Shown piece by piece: positions 32,821 through 41,375 of a stretch of DNA of 64,000 nt. The DNA comes from Streptomyces justiciae (GTDB taxonomy: Bacteria; Actinomycetota; Actinomycetes; Streptomycetales; Streptomycetaceae), in NCBI RefSeq assembly GCF_015163075.1, contig NZ_JADDXU010000014.1:124001-188000 (forward strand), in the 5' to 3' direction. How positions within the stretch are numbered: the first letter of the stretch is position 1; every line of letters starts with the position of its first letter. The translations under genes and the position numbers were made by a program. The notes beneath the pieces were generated by a model, which searched no databases, was not told where the DNA came from, and was given only the letters and a program-made list of their open reading frames with translations.

Positions 32821-33537
32821 ATGACCTCTACCGACAGTGCTGCACAGACCCCCGCGAAGGCGCCCGCCAAGGACCCCTGGGACCTCCCCGACGTCTCCGG
32901 ACTCGTCGTCGGCGTGCTCGGCGGGACCGGCCCCCAGGGCAAGGGCCTCGCCTACCGGCTCGCCAAGGCCGGCCAGAAGGTGATCATCGGCTCGCGGGCC
33001 GCCGACCGCGCCCAGGCCGCCGCCGACGAGCTCGGGCACGGGGTCGAGGGCGCCGACAACGCCGAGACCGCGCGGCGCAGCGACATCGTGATCGTCGCCG
33101 TGCCGTGGGACGGGCACGGCAAGACGCTGGAGTCGCTGCGCGAGGAACTCGCCGGGAAGCTGGTCGTCGACTGCGTCAACCCGCTCGGCTTCGACAAGAA
33201 GGGCGCCTACGCGCTGAAGCCGGAGGAGGGCAGCGCCGCCGAGCAGGCCGCCGCCCTGCTGCCCGACTCCCGGGTCGCCGCCGCCTTCCACCACCTGTCG
33301 GCCGTCCTGCTCCAGGACCCGGAGATCGACGAGATCGACACCGACGTGATGGTGCTGGGCGAGGAGCGCGCCGACGTCGAGATCGTCCAGGCCCTCGCCG
33401 GCCGCATCCCCGGTATGCGCGGTGTCTTCGCGGGCCGGCTGCGCAACGCCCACCAGGTCGAGTCGCTGGTCGCCAACCTGATCTCCGTGAACCGCCGCTA
33501 CAAGGCGCACGCGGGACTGCGCGTCACGGACGTATGA
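32821..33537 (+). CDS. npdG: F420:NADPH reductase NpdG
   Basis: The 238-residue protein has the F420-dependent NADP reductase fold. The N-terminal Rossmann motif is VVGVLGGTGPQGKGLAYRLA, with NADP-binding IIGSRAADRA. Later come VPWDGHGKTLESLREEL, VDCVNPLGFDKKGAY and AAFHHLSAVLL. It transfers hydride between NADPH and coenzyme F420, supplying F420H2 for the many F420-dependent enzymes of actinomycetes. An extra N-terminal stretch of about 25 residues (MTSTDSAAQTPAKAPAKDPW) precedes the fold. The transcript is probably ended by the hairpin at 33544-33580. Confidence 0.93.
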   Translation: MTSTDSAAQTPAKAPAKDPWDLPDVSGLVVGVLGGTGPQGKGLAYRLAKAGQKVIIGSRAADRAQAAADELGHGVEGADNAETARRSDIVIVAVPWDGHGKTLESLREELAGKLVVDCVNPLGFDKKGAYALKPEEGSAAEQAAALLPDSRVAAAFHHLSAVLLQDPEIDEIDTDVMVLGEERADVEIVQALAGRIPGMRGVFAGRLRNAHQVESLVANLISVNRRYKAHAGLRVTDV

Positions 33538-33543
33538 GGGGAT

Positions 33544-33580
33544 GGGGGACACTGGATGCCGTAGCGCAGCAGTGTCCCCC
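33544..33580 (+). terminator. Stem-loop after npdG
   Basis: GGGGGACACT (33544-33553) pairs perfectly with AGTGTCCCCC (33571-33580) across a 17-nt loop. It starts 7 nt after the npdG stop and has no T-run, as is usual in high-GC actinomycetes. It also lies just before the 55-residue membrane protein and could attenuate it. Confidence 0.7.
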
Positions 33581-33599
33581 CGACAGGAGAACCGCCCTC

Positions 33600-33767
33600 A
33601 TGCCCCGCCTCGCCCTCTACGCCCTCATCGTCTGCCTGCTCGCCATCGCCGCGGCGGTGGTGTCCTTCGCGCAGGGCAGCTGGCTGGGGATCGTGTGGGT
33701 GCTGATCGCGGGCCTGTCCAGCAACATGTGCTGGTACTACGTGAAGCGGGGCAAGGTCACTAACTGA
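33600..33767 (+). CDS. Small two-helix membrane protein
   Basis: The 55-residue protein has two hydrophobic helices (LALYALIVCLLAIAAAVVSF and LGIVWVLIAGLSSNMCWYYV) and a basic end (KRGKVTN). ATG 33600 follows AGGAGA 9 nt upstream. Function is unknown. Its last 8 bp overlap the 3' end of the convergent site-2 protease gene. Good hydrophobic periodicity and codon use support coding, though it is short. Confidence 0.65.
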   Translation: MPRLALYALIVCLLAIAAAVVSFAQGSWLGIVWVLIAGLSSNMCWYYVKRGKVTN

Positions 33768-34554
33768 CACTGCAGTCGCTGCTCGTCTGCCAGAAGCGAT
33801 AGAGGTCCTGACCGCAGTAGGTCTCGAAGTCGCTGATCCCGAGGCCCGCCAGGATCGAGTCGATCAGGTCGAAGAAGGCGTGGTTGACCGACGGCACCCA
33901 CAGCAGCGCGAAGACGAACAGCAGGCCGAACGGCGCGAACGGCTCCACCTGGCGCTTGATCTTGTACGACAGCCAGGGCTCGATGACGCCGTAGCCGTCC
34001 AGGCCCGGGACCGGCAGGAAGTTCAGGATCGCCGCCGTCACCTGGAGCAGGGCGAGGAAGGCGAGCGCGAACCGGAAGTCGGTCGGCACGCCGTCCAGGG
34101 CCTCCAGCCAGAACGGGGCGGTGCACACGGCCGCGAACAGCACGTTGGTCAGCGGGCCGGCCGCCGAGATCAGACTGTGCTTCCAACGCCCCCGGATGCG
34201 CCCGCGCTCGATGAAGACCGCGCCACCCGGCAGACCGATCCCGCCCATGATCACGAAGAGGACGGGCAGGACGATGCTGAGCAGGGCGTGGGTGTACTTG
34301 AGCGGGTTGAGGGTCAGATAGCCCTTCGAGCCGACCGAGATGTCACCGCTGTGCAGGGCGGTACGCGCGTGTGCGTACTCGTGCAGACACAGGGAGACGA
34401 TCCACGCGGCCGTCACGAACAGGAACACCGCCACCCCGGGCTGCTCCGCGAACCCGGTCCAGGTCGCCCACCCGGTCACCGCCGTCACGGCGAGGATCCC
34501 GACGAAGACGGGGCTGATCCGCCGGTCGCTGCGGCGGGCGGCAGTGGCTGTCAT
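33760..34554 (-). CDS. Site-2 protease family zinc metalloprotease
   Basis: The 264-residue membrane protein has about six helices. The zinc motif HExxH is present as CLHEYAHARTA (about residues 57-67), and the third ligand motif as NFLPVPGLDG (about 180-189, the NxxPxxxLDG signature). It belongs to the minimal SREBP/RseP-type M50 group without PDZ or CBS domains. It should cleave a membrane-embedded substrate, which is unidentified. ATG 34554 (MTATAARRSDRRISPVF) gives a short basic N-terminus. It diverges from the SARP-type regulator. Confidence 0.93.
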   Translation of the reverse strand: MTATAARRSDRRISPVFVGILAVTAVTGWATWTGFAEQPGVAVFLFVTAAWIVSLCLHEYAHARTALHSGDISVGSKGYLTLNPLKYTHALLSIVLPVLFVIMGGIGLPGGAVFIERGRIRGRWKHSLISAAGPLTNVLFAAVCTAPFWLEALDGVPTDFRFALAFLALLQVTAAILNFLPVPGLDGYGVIEPWLSYKIKRQVEPFAPFGLLFVFALLWVPSVNHAFFDLIDSILAGLGISDFETYCGQDLYRFWQTSSDCSVS

Positions 34555-34759
34555 GGGGCTCCCCCGACTCTCGTACACGCTCTGGGACTGCCCGACCGTA
34601 CCGGGCGTACGACGAAAACGTCTCGCGGTCGGTCATCGGTTCCGTAGAAGGTGGGGGACATGGAGTGGTGGCATGTGCGTGACGAGACGCCGGCCGCCCC
34701 CGACACGGCCCCCGCCCGCCCTCGTATCCCCGTGACCGGCCCCCGAACGACCAGAGACA

Positions 34760-37700
34760 ATGGACCCCGTGCGCTATCGCATCCTCGGCACCACCCAGGC
34801 ACTCCGTTCCGACGGCATCCCCCTTCCGGTCGGCGGGGCGCGGCTGCGTGCCCTGCTGACCGTGCTCGCGCTGCGGCCCGGCCGGACCGTGACCGTCGGG
34901 CTGCTGGTCGCCGAGGTGTGGGGCGGCGACCCGCCCGCCGACGCGCCCGCCGCGCTCCAGGCGCTGGTGGGGCGGTTGCGCAGGGCCCTCGGCGCGGACG
35001 CCGTCGCCTCCGTGGACGGCGGCTACCGACTCGTCGCCGCGCCCGACGACATCGACCTGCACCGCTTCGACCGGCTCACCGGCGAGGGCACCCGCGCGCT
35101 GGCCGACGGCGACGCGACCAAGGCGACCGGCGTCCTCGACGACGCCCTCGCCCTGTGGCGCGGCTCCGCCCTCGCCGACCTGCCCGACCGCACCGCCGAG
35201 TCGGCCCGCTGGGAGGCCCGGCGCCTGGACGCCCTGCGCGCCCGCCACACCGCCGCCCTGGCCCTCGGCCAAGCCGAACATTCCCTCCCCGAACTGACGG
35301 CCCTCTGCGACACCCACCCCCTCGACGAGCCCCTCCAGTCCCTCCGCCTACGCGCCCTACGCGACGCGGGCCGCACAGCAGAGGCGCTGGCCGCCTACGA
35401 GGAGGTACGCCACCTTTTGGCGGACCGCCTGGGAGCGGACCCGGGCCCGGAACTGCGGGCGTTGCACGGGGAGTTGCTGGCCAACGGGTCGGCGAGGACC
35501 GGGCCGGCCCTGGGGCGCGGCTCGGCCGCGGGGCGGGGGCCGTCGGCGGGGCGCGGCATGGCGGCGGGTGCCGGACCGACGGCGGGCTGGGGGCCGGTCG
35601 CAGACCGGGACTCGACGGCTGACCAGGTTCCGGCGGCGGGCGAGTGGCCCGCGGCAGCGCAGGGTCCGGCGGCGGTGCAGGGTGCGTCAGCAGGCCAGTG
35701 GCCCGGTGCGCCTCAGGACCCGGGCGTCTCGCCGGCGTCCGGCAGCTCGGCCGGCGGGCCCGCGCGCACCGCCGGAGGCCTGCCCACTCCCGGCAACCTC
35801 CGCGCCCGGCTCACCTCCTTCGTCGGGCGGGAAGGTGATATCGAGGCCATTCGGGGGGATCTCGCGGTGGCTCGGCTTGTCACGTTGCTCGGGCCCGGTG
35901 GGGCCGGGAAGACGCGGTTGTCGCAGGAGGCGGCCGAGACCGTGGGGGACGCCGCGCGGGACGGGGTGTGGCTGGTCGAGCTCGCTCCCGTCGACGACCC
36001 CGACGACGTGCCGGAGGCCGTGCTCACCGCCGTCGGCGCCCGCGAGACCGTGCTGTACGGGGCCGGCGCCGAGGCGATGCGGGCCGGGAACGAGCGGCAC
36101 GACGACCCGGTCGAGCGGCTCGTCGAGCACTGCGGCAGGCGGCGGATGCTGCTGATCCTCGACAACTGCGAGCACGTCGTCGAGGCCGCCGCCCGGCTGA
36201 CGGAGGCGCTCCTGGAGCGGTGCCCGCAGCTGACGGTGCTGGCCACCAGTCGTGAATCCCTCGGTGTACCGGGGGAGTTGCTGCGGCCGGTCGACCCGCT
36301 GCCCGAGCCCGTCGCGCTGCGGCTGCTCGCCGACCGCGGGGCCGCCGCCCGGCCGGGCTTCCGGGTCGAGGCCGACGAGGAGACCGCCGCGGCCTGCGCC
36401 GAGATCTGCCGGCGCCTCGACGGACTCCCGCTCGGCATCGAGCTCGCGGCTGCCCGGCTACGGATGCTGACGCCACGTCAGATCGCGGACCGGCTCGACG
36501 ACCGGTTCCGGCTGCTCACCTCCGGCAGTCGCACCCTGCTGCCCCGCCAGCAGACGTTGCGGGCCGTCGTCGACTGGTCCTGGGATCTGCTGGACGAGGG
36601 CGAACGGGAAGTCCTGCGGCGGCTGTCGGTGTTCGCCGGCGGCTGCGACCTCGCCGCCGCCGAGGCCGTGTGCGGTCCGGCCGCGCTGGACGCGCTCGGC
36701 TCGCTCGTGGACAAGTCCCTTGTCGTGGCCGCCCCTTCGGACTGCGGGGAGATGCGCTACCGGCTCCTGGAGACCGTCGCCGAGTACGCGGGCGAGCGGC
36801 TCGACGAGAGCGGCCGGCGGGCCGAGGCCGGGCGCGCGCACCTCACGTACTACCGCGAACTCGCCCGCACCGTCGACCCGTTGCTGCGCGGTCCGGGCCA
36901 ACTCGCCGCCATCGGAATGCTGGAGCGGGAGTACGAGAACCTGCGCACCGCCCTGCGGCTCGCCGTCGCCGAACGCGACGAGCAGGAGGGCCTCTGTCTG
37001 ATCCTGTCGCTGGCCTGGTACTGGCAGATGCGCGATCTGAAGATCGAGGCCCGCAACTGGTCCCGGGAGGTCATGGACCTGGGCCCGGACCCGTTCCCGG
37101 AAACCGCCCGCCCCGCGCAACCGGTGTGGCAGCGCTGCACGGACACCCCGCCGCCCTGGACCGGAGAGGTCCTCGAAGAGGCCCGGCGCGGTCTGCATCT
37201 GGTCCATCTCGCCTGCATGGACACCGAGTTGGACGCCTGGCAGACCCCGGCGGCACAGACCAAACTGCGGTCCATCGCCCTGACCTACGAGCCGGGCATG
37301 CCGCAGACCTGCCGCATCCCCGGCTCCCTGTGGTTCTTCGCCGTCATGCTCACCGGGGACATGGAGCGGCTGCGGCTGGTCATCGACGAGACCGTCCGCA
37401 CCTCCCGCGAGACACCCGGATACGACTGGGAGCTCGCCGCCAGCCTGCAGTGGCGGGCCAACGTGTTCGCCAACCGCGTCGACTGGGAGGGCGACGCCAT
37501 CCGGGACGCCGACGAGTCGCTGGCGATCTACGAGCGCCTCGGTGACCTGTGGGGCACCGCCGAGGCGCTCTCCGCACGGGCCGAGTCCCATGAACGCAAG
37601 GGCCGTTGGGACAGGGCGGCGGCCGACTACGAGGCCGGCATCGACATCGCCGCCCGCCTCGGCGCCCGCGCCCAGCAGGCCGTGCTCAAGGCCCGGCTGG

Positions 37701-38290
37701 GCAGCACGCTGCTGGAGTCGGACCCCGAGCGGGGCGAGCGGCTGCTGCGCGAGGTGATCGCCACCGACGGCGGCGGCCACAACGACGCCATGCCCGCCGC
37801 CCGGCTCTTCCTCGCCGTCCGCCTCGCCCAGACCGGCCGGGTCACCGAGGCGCGCGAGCAAGTGCGGCTGCTGCGCGAGGACTTCGGCATCGCCCACTTC
37901 ATCATCTTCGACGCCTACATCCTCGGCGTGGAGGCCCGCGTGGAGGCGGCGGACGGCTGCTTCGAAGCCTGCCTCGACAAGTCCCGCCAGGCGCTGCGCA
38001 AGGCCGAGGACCCGCTGTCCCAGGCCATCGCCCCGCACATGCGCGCCCAGTACCTGCACATCGCCGCGCTGGGCCTGGCCGGTGTCGACGGCCGCGCCGC
38101 GGACGGGGCCCGCTGCCTCGCGGCCGGCGACGCGCTGCTGCCGGACAGCCACGCGGCGACGACGTACGAACGCGAGACCCGCGGCCAGGCCGAGCGGGAG
38201 CTGCGTGCCCTGCTCGGCGAAGCGGCCTACGCCACGGCGTACGACGAGGGCGCCGGTCTCTCCCCCGGGGAGGCCGCCGCCCTCGTCTGA
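34760..38290 (+). CDS. SARP/AfsR-type regulator: wHTH-BTAD-NB-ARC-TPR
   Basis: The 1,176-residue regulator has an OmpR-like winged helix (1-95, GARLRALLTVLALRPGRTVTVGLLVAEVWG). A bacterial transcriptional activator domain (95-240) follows, then a low-complexity linker (about 245-350) of recurring A-G-x-G-P-x-A units. The NB-ARC ATPase region has Walker A GPGGAGKTR near 378 and Walker B-like MLLILDNCEHVV. The C-terminal TPR region runs from about 700 to the end. This is the AfsR architecture: ATP and ligand sensing coupled to activation of antibiotic or transport genes through direct repeats. The adjacent DrrA-like promoter holds five phased repeats, an attractive target. Only 19 bp separate it from the convergent ABC permease. 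Confidence 0.92.
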   Translation: MDPVRYRILGTTQALRSDGIPLPVGGARLRALLTVLALRPGRTVTVGLLVAEVWGGDPPADAPAALQALVGRLRRALGADAVASVDGGYRLVAAPDDIDLHRFDRLTGEGTRALADGDATKATGVLDDALALWRGSALADLPDRTAESARWEARRLDALRARHTAALALGQAEHSLPELTALCDTHPLDEPLQSLRLRALRDAGRTAEALAAYEEVRHLLADRLGADPGPELRALHGELLANGSARTGPALGRGSAAGRGPSAGRGMAAGAGPTAGWGPVADRDSTADQVPAAGEWPAAAQGPAAVQGASAGQWPGAPQDPGVSPASGSSAGGPARTAGGLPTPGNLRARLTSFVGREGDIEAIRGDLAVARLVTLLGPGGAGKTRLSQEAAETVGDAARDGVWLVELAPVDDPDDVPEAVLTAVGARETVLYGAGAEAMRAGNERHDDPVERLVEHCGRRRMLLILDNCEHVVEAAARLTEALLERCPQLTVLATSRESLGVPGELLRPVDPLPEPVALRLLADRGAAARPGFRVEADEETAAACAEICRRLDGLPLGIELAAARLRMLTPRQIADRLDDRFRLLTSGSRTLLPRQQTLRAVVDWSWDLLDEGEREVLRRLSVFAGGCDLAAAEAVCGPAALDALGSLVDKSLVVAAPSDCGEMRYRLLETVAEYAGERLDESGRRAEAGRAHLTYYRELARTVDPLLRGPGQLAAIGMLEREYENLRTALRLAVAERDEQEGLCLILSLAWYWQMRDLKIEARNWSREVMDLGPDPFPETARPAQPVWQRCTDTPPPWTGEVLEEARRGLHLVHLACMDTELDAWQTPAAQTKLRSIALTYEPGMPQTCRIPGSLWFFAVMLTGDMERLRLVIDETVRTSRETPGYDWELAASLQWRANVFANRVDWEGDAIRDADESLAIYERLGDLWGTAEALSARAESHERKGRWDRAAADYEAGIDIAARLGARAQQAVLKARLGSTLLESDPERGERLLREVIATDGGGHNDAMPAARLFLAVRLAQTGRVTEAREQVRLLREDFGIAHFIIFDAYILGVEARVEAADGCFEACLDKSRQALRKAEDPLSQAIAPHMRAQYLHIAALGLAGVDGRAADGARCLAAGDALLPDSHAATTYERETRGQAERELRALLGEAAYATAYDEGAGLSPGEAAALV

Positions 38291-38309
38291 ACCCTGATGC
38301 CGATCGATG

Positions 38310-39140
38310 TCAGCTCTTCGTACGGAACTTGTGGATCGCCACCGGCGCCATCACCGCGGTGATCGCCACCGACCAGCCGATCGTCACCCACAGGTCGTGG
38401 GCGACGGGACCGCCCACCATCAGTCCGCGCGCGGCGTCCGCCAGCGTGGACAGCGGGTTGTAGTCGGTGAAGGTCTGGAGCCAGCCCGGCATCGAGGTCG
38501 TCGGCGCGAAGATCGACGAGCCGAACTGGAGCGGGAACAGCACCAGGAAGCCCATCGCCTGCACGGACTGCGCGCTCTTCATGACCACGCCGAGCGTGAG
38601 GAACACCCACATGATCGACGAGGCGAACGCGGTGGCCAGCGCGACGGTCGCGAACAGCCCCGGCCAGTTGGTGATGTCGAAGCCGACGGCGACGGAGACG
38701 AGCATCAGCACGGTCGTCGCGAACAGCATCCGCATCAGCTCGACGGAGATCTTCGCGAACAGCACCGAGCCGCGCCCGATCGGCAGGGACCGGAACCGGT
38801 CCATGACACCGGAGTTGAAGTCCTGGCTGAACCCGGTGCCGACGCCCTGGGAGAGCGTCATGCTCATCATCGCGATCATGCCCGGGATGACGTACTGCAC
38901 GTACTGGTCCTGACCGCCGCCCAGCGCCTGCCCGATCGAGCCGCCGAAGACGAACACGAACAGCAGGGTGAAGATGACCGGCATCAGCAGCGCGTCGGCC
39001 ATCGACTCGGGGTCCTGACGGATCCACAGCAGGTTGCGGCGGATCAGGGCACCGGTGTGCCGCAGATGCCCGCGCAGCGGGATACGGACGTCGTCGACGG
39101 ACTTGGCGGCGCTGTCGGCGGTAAGGGTGGCGGCGCTCAT
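38310..39140 (-). CDS. DrrB-like ABC-2 permease
   Basis: The 276-residue permease has six predicted helices and the ABC-2 signature (GVGTGFSQDFNSGVMDRFRSLPIGRGSVLFAKI). The conserved C-terminal loop reads FGSSIFAPTTSMPGWLQTFTDYNPLSTLADAARGLM. This is the daunorubicin-resistance DrrB/polyketide exporter group. ATG 39140 overlaps the ATPase stop (ATGA), so the two are translationally coupled. The pair should export a drug, polyketide or lipid; no biosynthetic cluster is nearby. Confidence 0.93.
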   Translation of the reverse strand: MSAATLTADSAAKSVDDVRIPLRGHLRHTGALIRRNLLWIRQDPESMADALLMPVIFTLLFVFVFGGSIGQALGGGQDQYVQYVIPGMIAMMSMTLSQGVGTGFSQDFNSGVMDRFRSLPIGRGSVLFAKISVELMRMLFATTVLMLVSVAVGFDITNWPGLFATVALATAFASSIMWVFLTLGVVMKSAQSVQAMGFLVLFPLQFGSSIFAPTTSMPGWLQTFTDYNPLSTLADAARGLMVGGPVAHDLWVTIGWSVAITAVMAPVAIHKFRTKS

Positions 39141-40162
39141 ACGGCGACCTCCTCGCGGGTCTCGGTGGGCACGGTGTCCTGCGGGGCACTGGCGCGATGG
39201 CCGGTGAGGGACAGGAACACCTCGTCCAGGCTGGGCAGTTCGGTGGTGATGCTGGAGACCGTGATGCCGCGCGCGGTGACCGCGCCGACCACGGCGGTGA
39301 GCTGCTCGTCGCTGAGGATCGGCACCAGCAGGGAGCCGGACTCCGGGTCGACGACGGTGGTGGCCAGGCCGGTGATGCCGAGGCCGTCGAGGTGACCGGC
39401 GAGCGGGCGCAGGTGCAGCGGATCGGCGGGGCGCACCCGCAGGGTCCGGCCGCCGACCTTCGCCTTCAGCTCCTCGATGCCGCCTCCCGCGATGACCTTG
39501 CCCCGGTCCACGACGGTCAGCTCGGAGGCGAGCTGCTCGGCCTCCTCCATGTACTGGGTGGTGAGCAGGACGGTGACCCCGTCGCCGACCATCCGCTTGA
39601 CCTCGTCCCACACCTCGTTGCGGGTGCGCGGGTCGAGGCCGGTGGTCGGCTCGTCCAGGAAGAGCACCGCCGGGTGCCCGATCATGGAGGCGGCCAGGTC
39701 GAGGCGGCGGCGCATACCGCCGGAGTAGGTGCTCGCCGGGCGCTTGGCGGCCTCGGTGAGCGAGAACCGCTCCAGCAGCTCGTCGGCGCGGCGGCGGGCC
39801 TCTTTGCGGGGCAGATCCAGCAGCCGGCCGATCATGTAGAGGTTCTCCCAGCCGGGGAGCTTCTCGTCGACGGAGGCGTACTGCCCGGTGAGGCCGATCA
39901 CCCGGCGCAGCTGCCGAGGCTGCCGGACGACGTCGTACCCGGCGACCGTCGCGAGGCCGGAGTCGGGGGCGAGAAGGGTGGAGAGGATGCGTACGAGGGT
40001 GGTCTTGCCGGCGCCGTTCGGCCCGAGCACACCCATCACGGTGCCCTCGCGCACATCCAGGTCGACGCCGTCCAGCGCCTTGGTCTCGCCGTAGTGCTTG
40101 ACCAGTCCCCGCACGGACACGGCGATGTCGGCGCCGCTGCGGTTGTTGTCGATTCGCGTCAT
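39137..40162 (-). CDS. DrrA-like ABC transporter ATPase
   Basis: The 341-residue ATPase has Walker A GPNGAGKTT, Q-loop GLTGQYASVDEKL, signature YSGGMRRRLDLA, Walker B VLFLDEPTTGLD and switch LTTQYMEEA. A DrrA-type C-terminal domain of about 100 residues follows (LPSLDEVFLSLTGH). The start is ATG 40162, before which there is no Shine-Dalgarno. If the promoter is the one beside the phased repeats, the mRNA is leaderless. It drives export together with the permease at 38310-39140. Confidence 0.94.
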   Translation of the reverse strand: MTRIDNNRSGADIAVSVRGLVKHYGETKALDGVDLDVREGTVMGVLGPNGAGKTTLVRILSTLLAPDSGLATVAGYDVVRQPRQLRRVIGLTGQYASVDEKLPGWENLYMIGRLLDLPRKEARRRADELLERFSLTEAAKRPASTYSGGMRRRLDLAASMIGHPAVLFLDEPTTGLDPRTRNEVWDEVKRMVGDGVTVLLTTQYMEEAEQLASELTVVDRGKVIAGGGIEELKAKVGGRTLRVRPADPLHLRPLAGHLDGLGITGLATTVVDPESGSLLVPILSDEQLTAVVGAVTARGITVSSITTELPSLDEVFLSLTGHRASAPQDTVPTETREEVAV

Positions 40163-40185
40163 GCCGAGAACGGTGCCAGGGCCCA

Positions 40186-40234
40186 CCGACAAACGACCTA
40201 CAGGCCACCGACAGCCACCTACAGGCTGCCTACA
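40186..40234 (-). promoter_or_regulatory. Five 11-bp-phased direct repeats upstream of the DrrA-like gene
   Basis: CCGACA or CCTACA (TGTCGG/TGTAGG on the coding strand) begins at 40186, 40197, 40208, 40218 and 40229, with spacings of 11, 11, 10 and 11 bp. Hexamers or heptamers repeated on one helical face close to the -10 region are how SARP/AfsR regulators bind. The nearest repeat is 24 nt from ATG 40162. The SARP gene ends about 1.9 kb away, across the transporter genes. Confidence 0.8.
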
Positions 40235-40239
40235 AAGCC

Positions 40240-40274
40240 AGCAGCCCGCCGATGGGGGAAGTCGGCGGGCTGCT
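40240..40274 (-). terminator. Perfect stem-loop after panB
   Basis: AGCAGCCCGCCGA (40240-40252) pairs with TCGGCGGGCTGCT (40262-40274), a 13-bp perfect stem with a 9-nt loop. It lies 19 nt beyond the panB stop and 6 nt from the phased repeats. It separates panB from the DrrAB operon on the same strand. Confidence 0.85.
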
Positions 40275-40292
40275 TCTGTACCACTGTGGCTT

Positions 40293-41159
40293 CTAGTGCA
40301 CGGAGTGCTCTTCCTGCGGGAACGTCCCGCCGACCACGTCCTCCGCGAACGCCTTCACCGCGTCGCCCATGACCGTGCGCAGGTCGGCGTACTGCTTGAC
40401 GAACTTCGGGACCCGCCCGCCGGTCAGACCGAGCATGTCGGTCCACACCAGCACCTGCGCGTCCGTCTCCGCGCCCGCGCCGATGCCGACCGTCGGGATG
40501 TGCAGCGTGCGCGTGACCTCGGCCGCGAGCTCCGCCGGGACCAGCTCCAGGACGACCGCGAAGGCGCCGGCGTCCTGCACGGCCTTCGCGTCGCGCAGCA
40601 GCTGCGCCGCCGCCTCCTCGCCGCGGCCCTGGACGCGGTAGCCCATGGCGTTGACGGACTGCGGGGTGAGGCCGATGTGGGCCATCACCGGGATGCCGGA
40701 CTCGACGAGGAGCCGGATCTGGTCGTACGACCGCTCACCGCCCTCCAGCTTGACCGCCCCGACCCCGGCCTCCTTGACCAGCCGGGTCGCCGAGCGCAGC
40801 GCCTGCACCGGACCCTCCTGGTAGGAGCCGAAGGGCAGGTCGCCGACGATGAGCGCGCGGGACGTACCGCGGACGACGGCGGCCGAGAGCATGGTCATCT
40901 CGTCGAGGGTGACCGGCACGGTCGACTCGTACCCGAGCGCGACGTTGCCCGCGGAGTCCCCGACGAGCAGGACCGGGATGCCGGCCTCGTCGAAGACCGC
41001 CGCGGTCCCCGAGTCGTAGGCGGTGAGCATGGGCCACTTCTCGCCGCGTTCCTTGGCGAGGGCGATGTCGCGGACGGTGATGCGGCGGGTGCCCTTCCCC
41101 CCGTACAGCGCTTTGCTGCCGTCGGTGGGCCTGGTCTGGGCAGCCGAAAGCTGCGTCAT
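40293..41159 (-). CDS. panB: 3-methyl-2-oxobutanoate hydroxymethyltransferase
   Basis: The 288-residue enzyme makes ketopantoate from alpha-ketoisovalerate and methylene-tetrahydrofolate, the first step to pantothenate and CoA. The TIM-barrel motifs are TAYDSGTAAVFDEAGI, LLVGDSAGNVALGY (metal-binding Asp), VGAVKLEGG (substrate Lys), and the catalytic Glu in LELVPAEL. It carries a longer N-terminus than E. coli PanB. ATG 41159 was chosen for AAGGAG 8 nt upstream; ATG 41180 lies next to that Shine-Dalgarno. It is monocistronic by its downstream terminator. Confidence 0.95.
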   Translation of the reverse strand: MTQLSAAQTRPTDGSKALYGGKGTRRITVRDIALAKERGEKWPMLTAYDSGTAAVFDEAGIPVLLVGDSAGNVALGYESTVPVTLDEMTMLSAAVVRGTSRALIVGDLPFGSYQEGPVQALRSATRLVKEAGVGAVKLEGGERSYDQIRLLVESGIPVMAHIGLTPQSVNAMGYRVQGRGEEAAAQLLRDAKAVQDAGAFAVVLELVPAELAAEVTRTLHIPTVGIGAGAETDAQVLVWTDMLGLTGGRVPKFVKQYADLRTVMGDAVKAFAEDVVGGTFPQEEHSVH

Positions 41160-41330
41160 GGCAACGGCTCCTTCAGTCATCTCGAGGCGCCCTGACGGCG
41201 TCCCCGGATCACCTCCATGGTGGCACCTCGTGTCACGCGCGGCCAGACCGGGTGACGGGACATGGGTCACGCGTCGAGCGGGGTACGTCCGTCTCCCTAG
41301 GTTCGTTCTTAAGGTCTCCGTAAAGAATTC

Positions 41331-41368
41331 CGATACGAGACGGTGCCGTATCGAAATAGGTCTAGGCT
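41331..41368 (+). promoter_or_regulatory. Palindromic operator and -10 of the DHA2 efflux gene
   Basis: CGATACG (41331-41337) and CGTATCG (41347-41353) form an inverted repeat with a 9-nt centre, typical in size of TetR operators. A -10 hexamer TAGGCT follows at 41363-41368, only 7 nt before ATG 41376, predicting a leaderless transcript. The TetR gene directly downstream of the pump is the likely repressor. Confidence 0.75.
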
Positions 41369-41375
41369 CGGCCGT

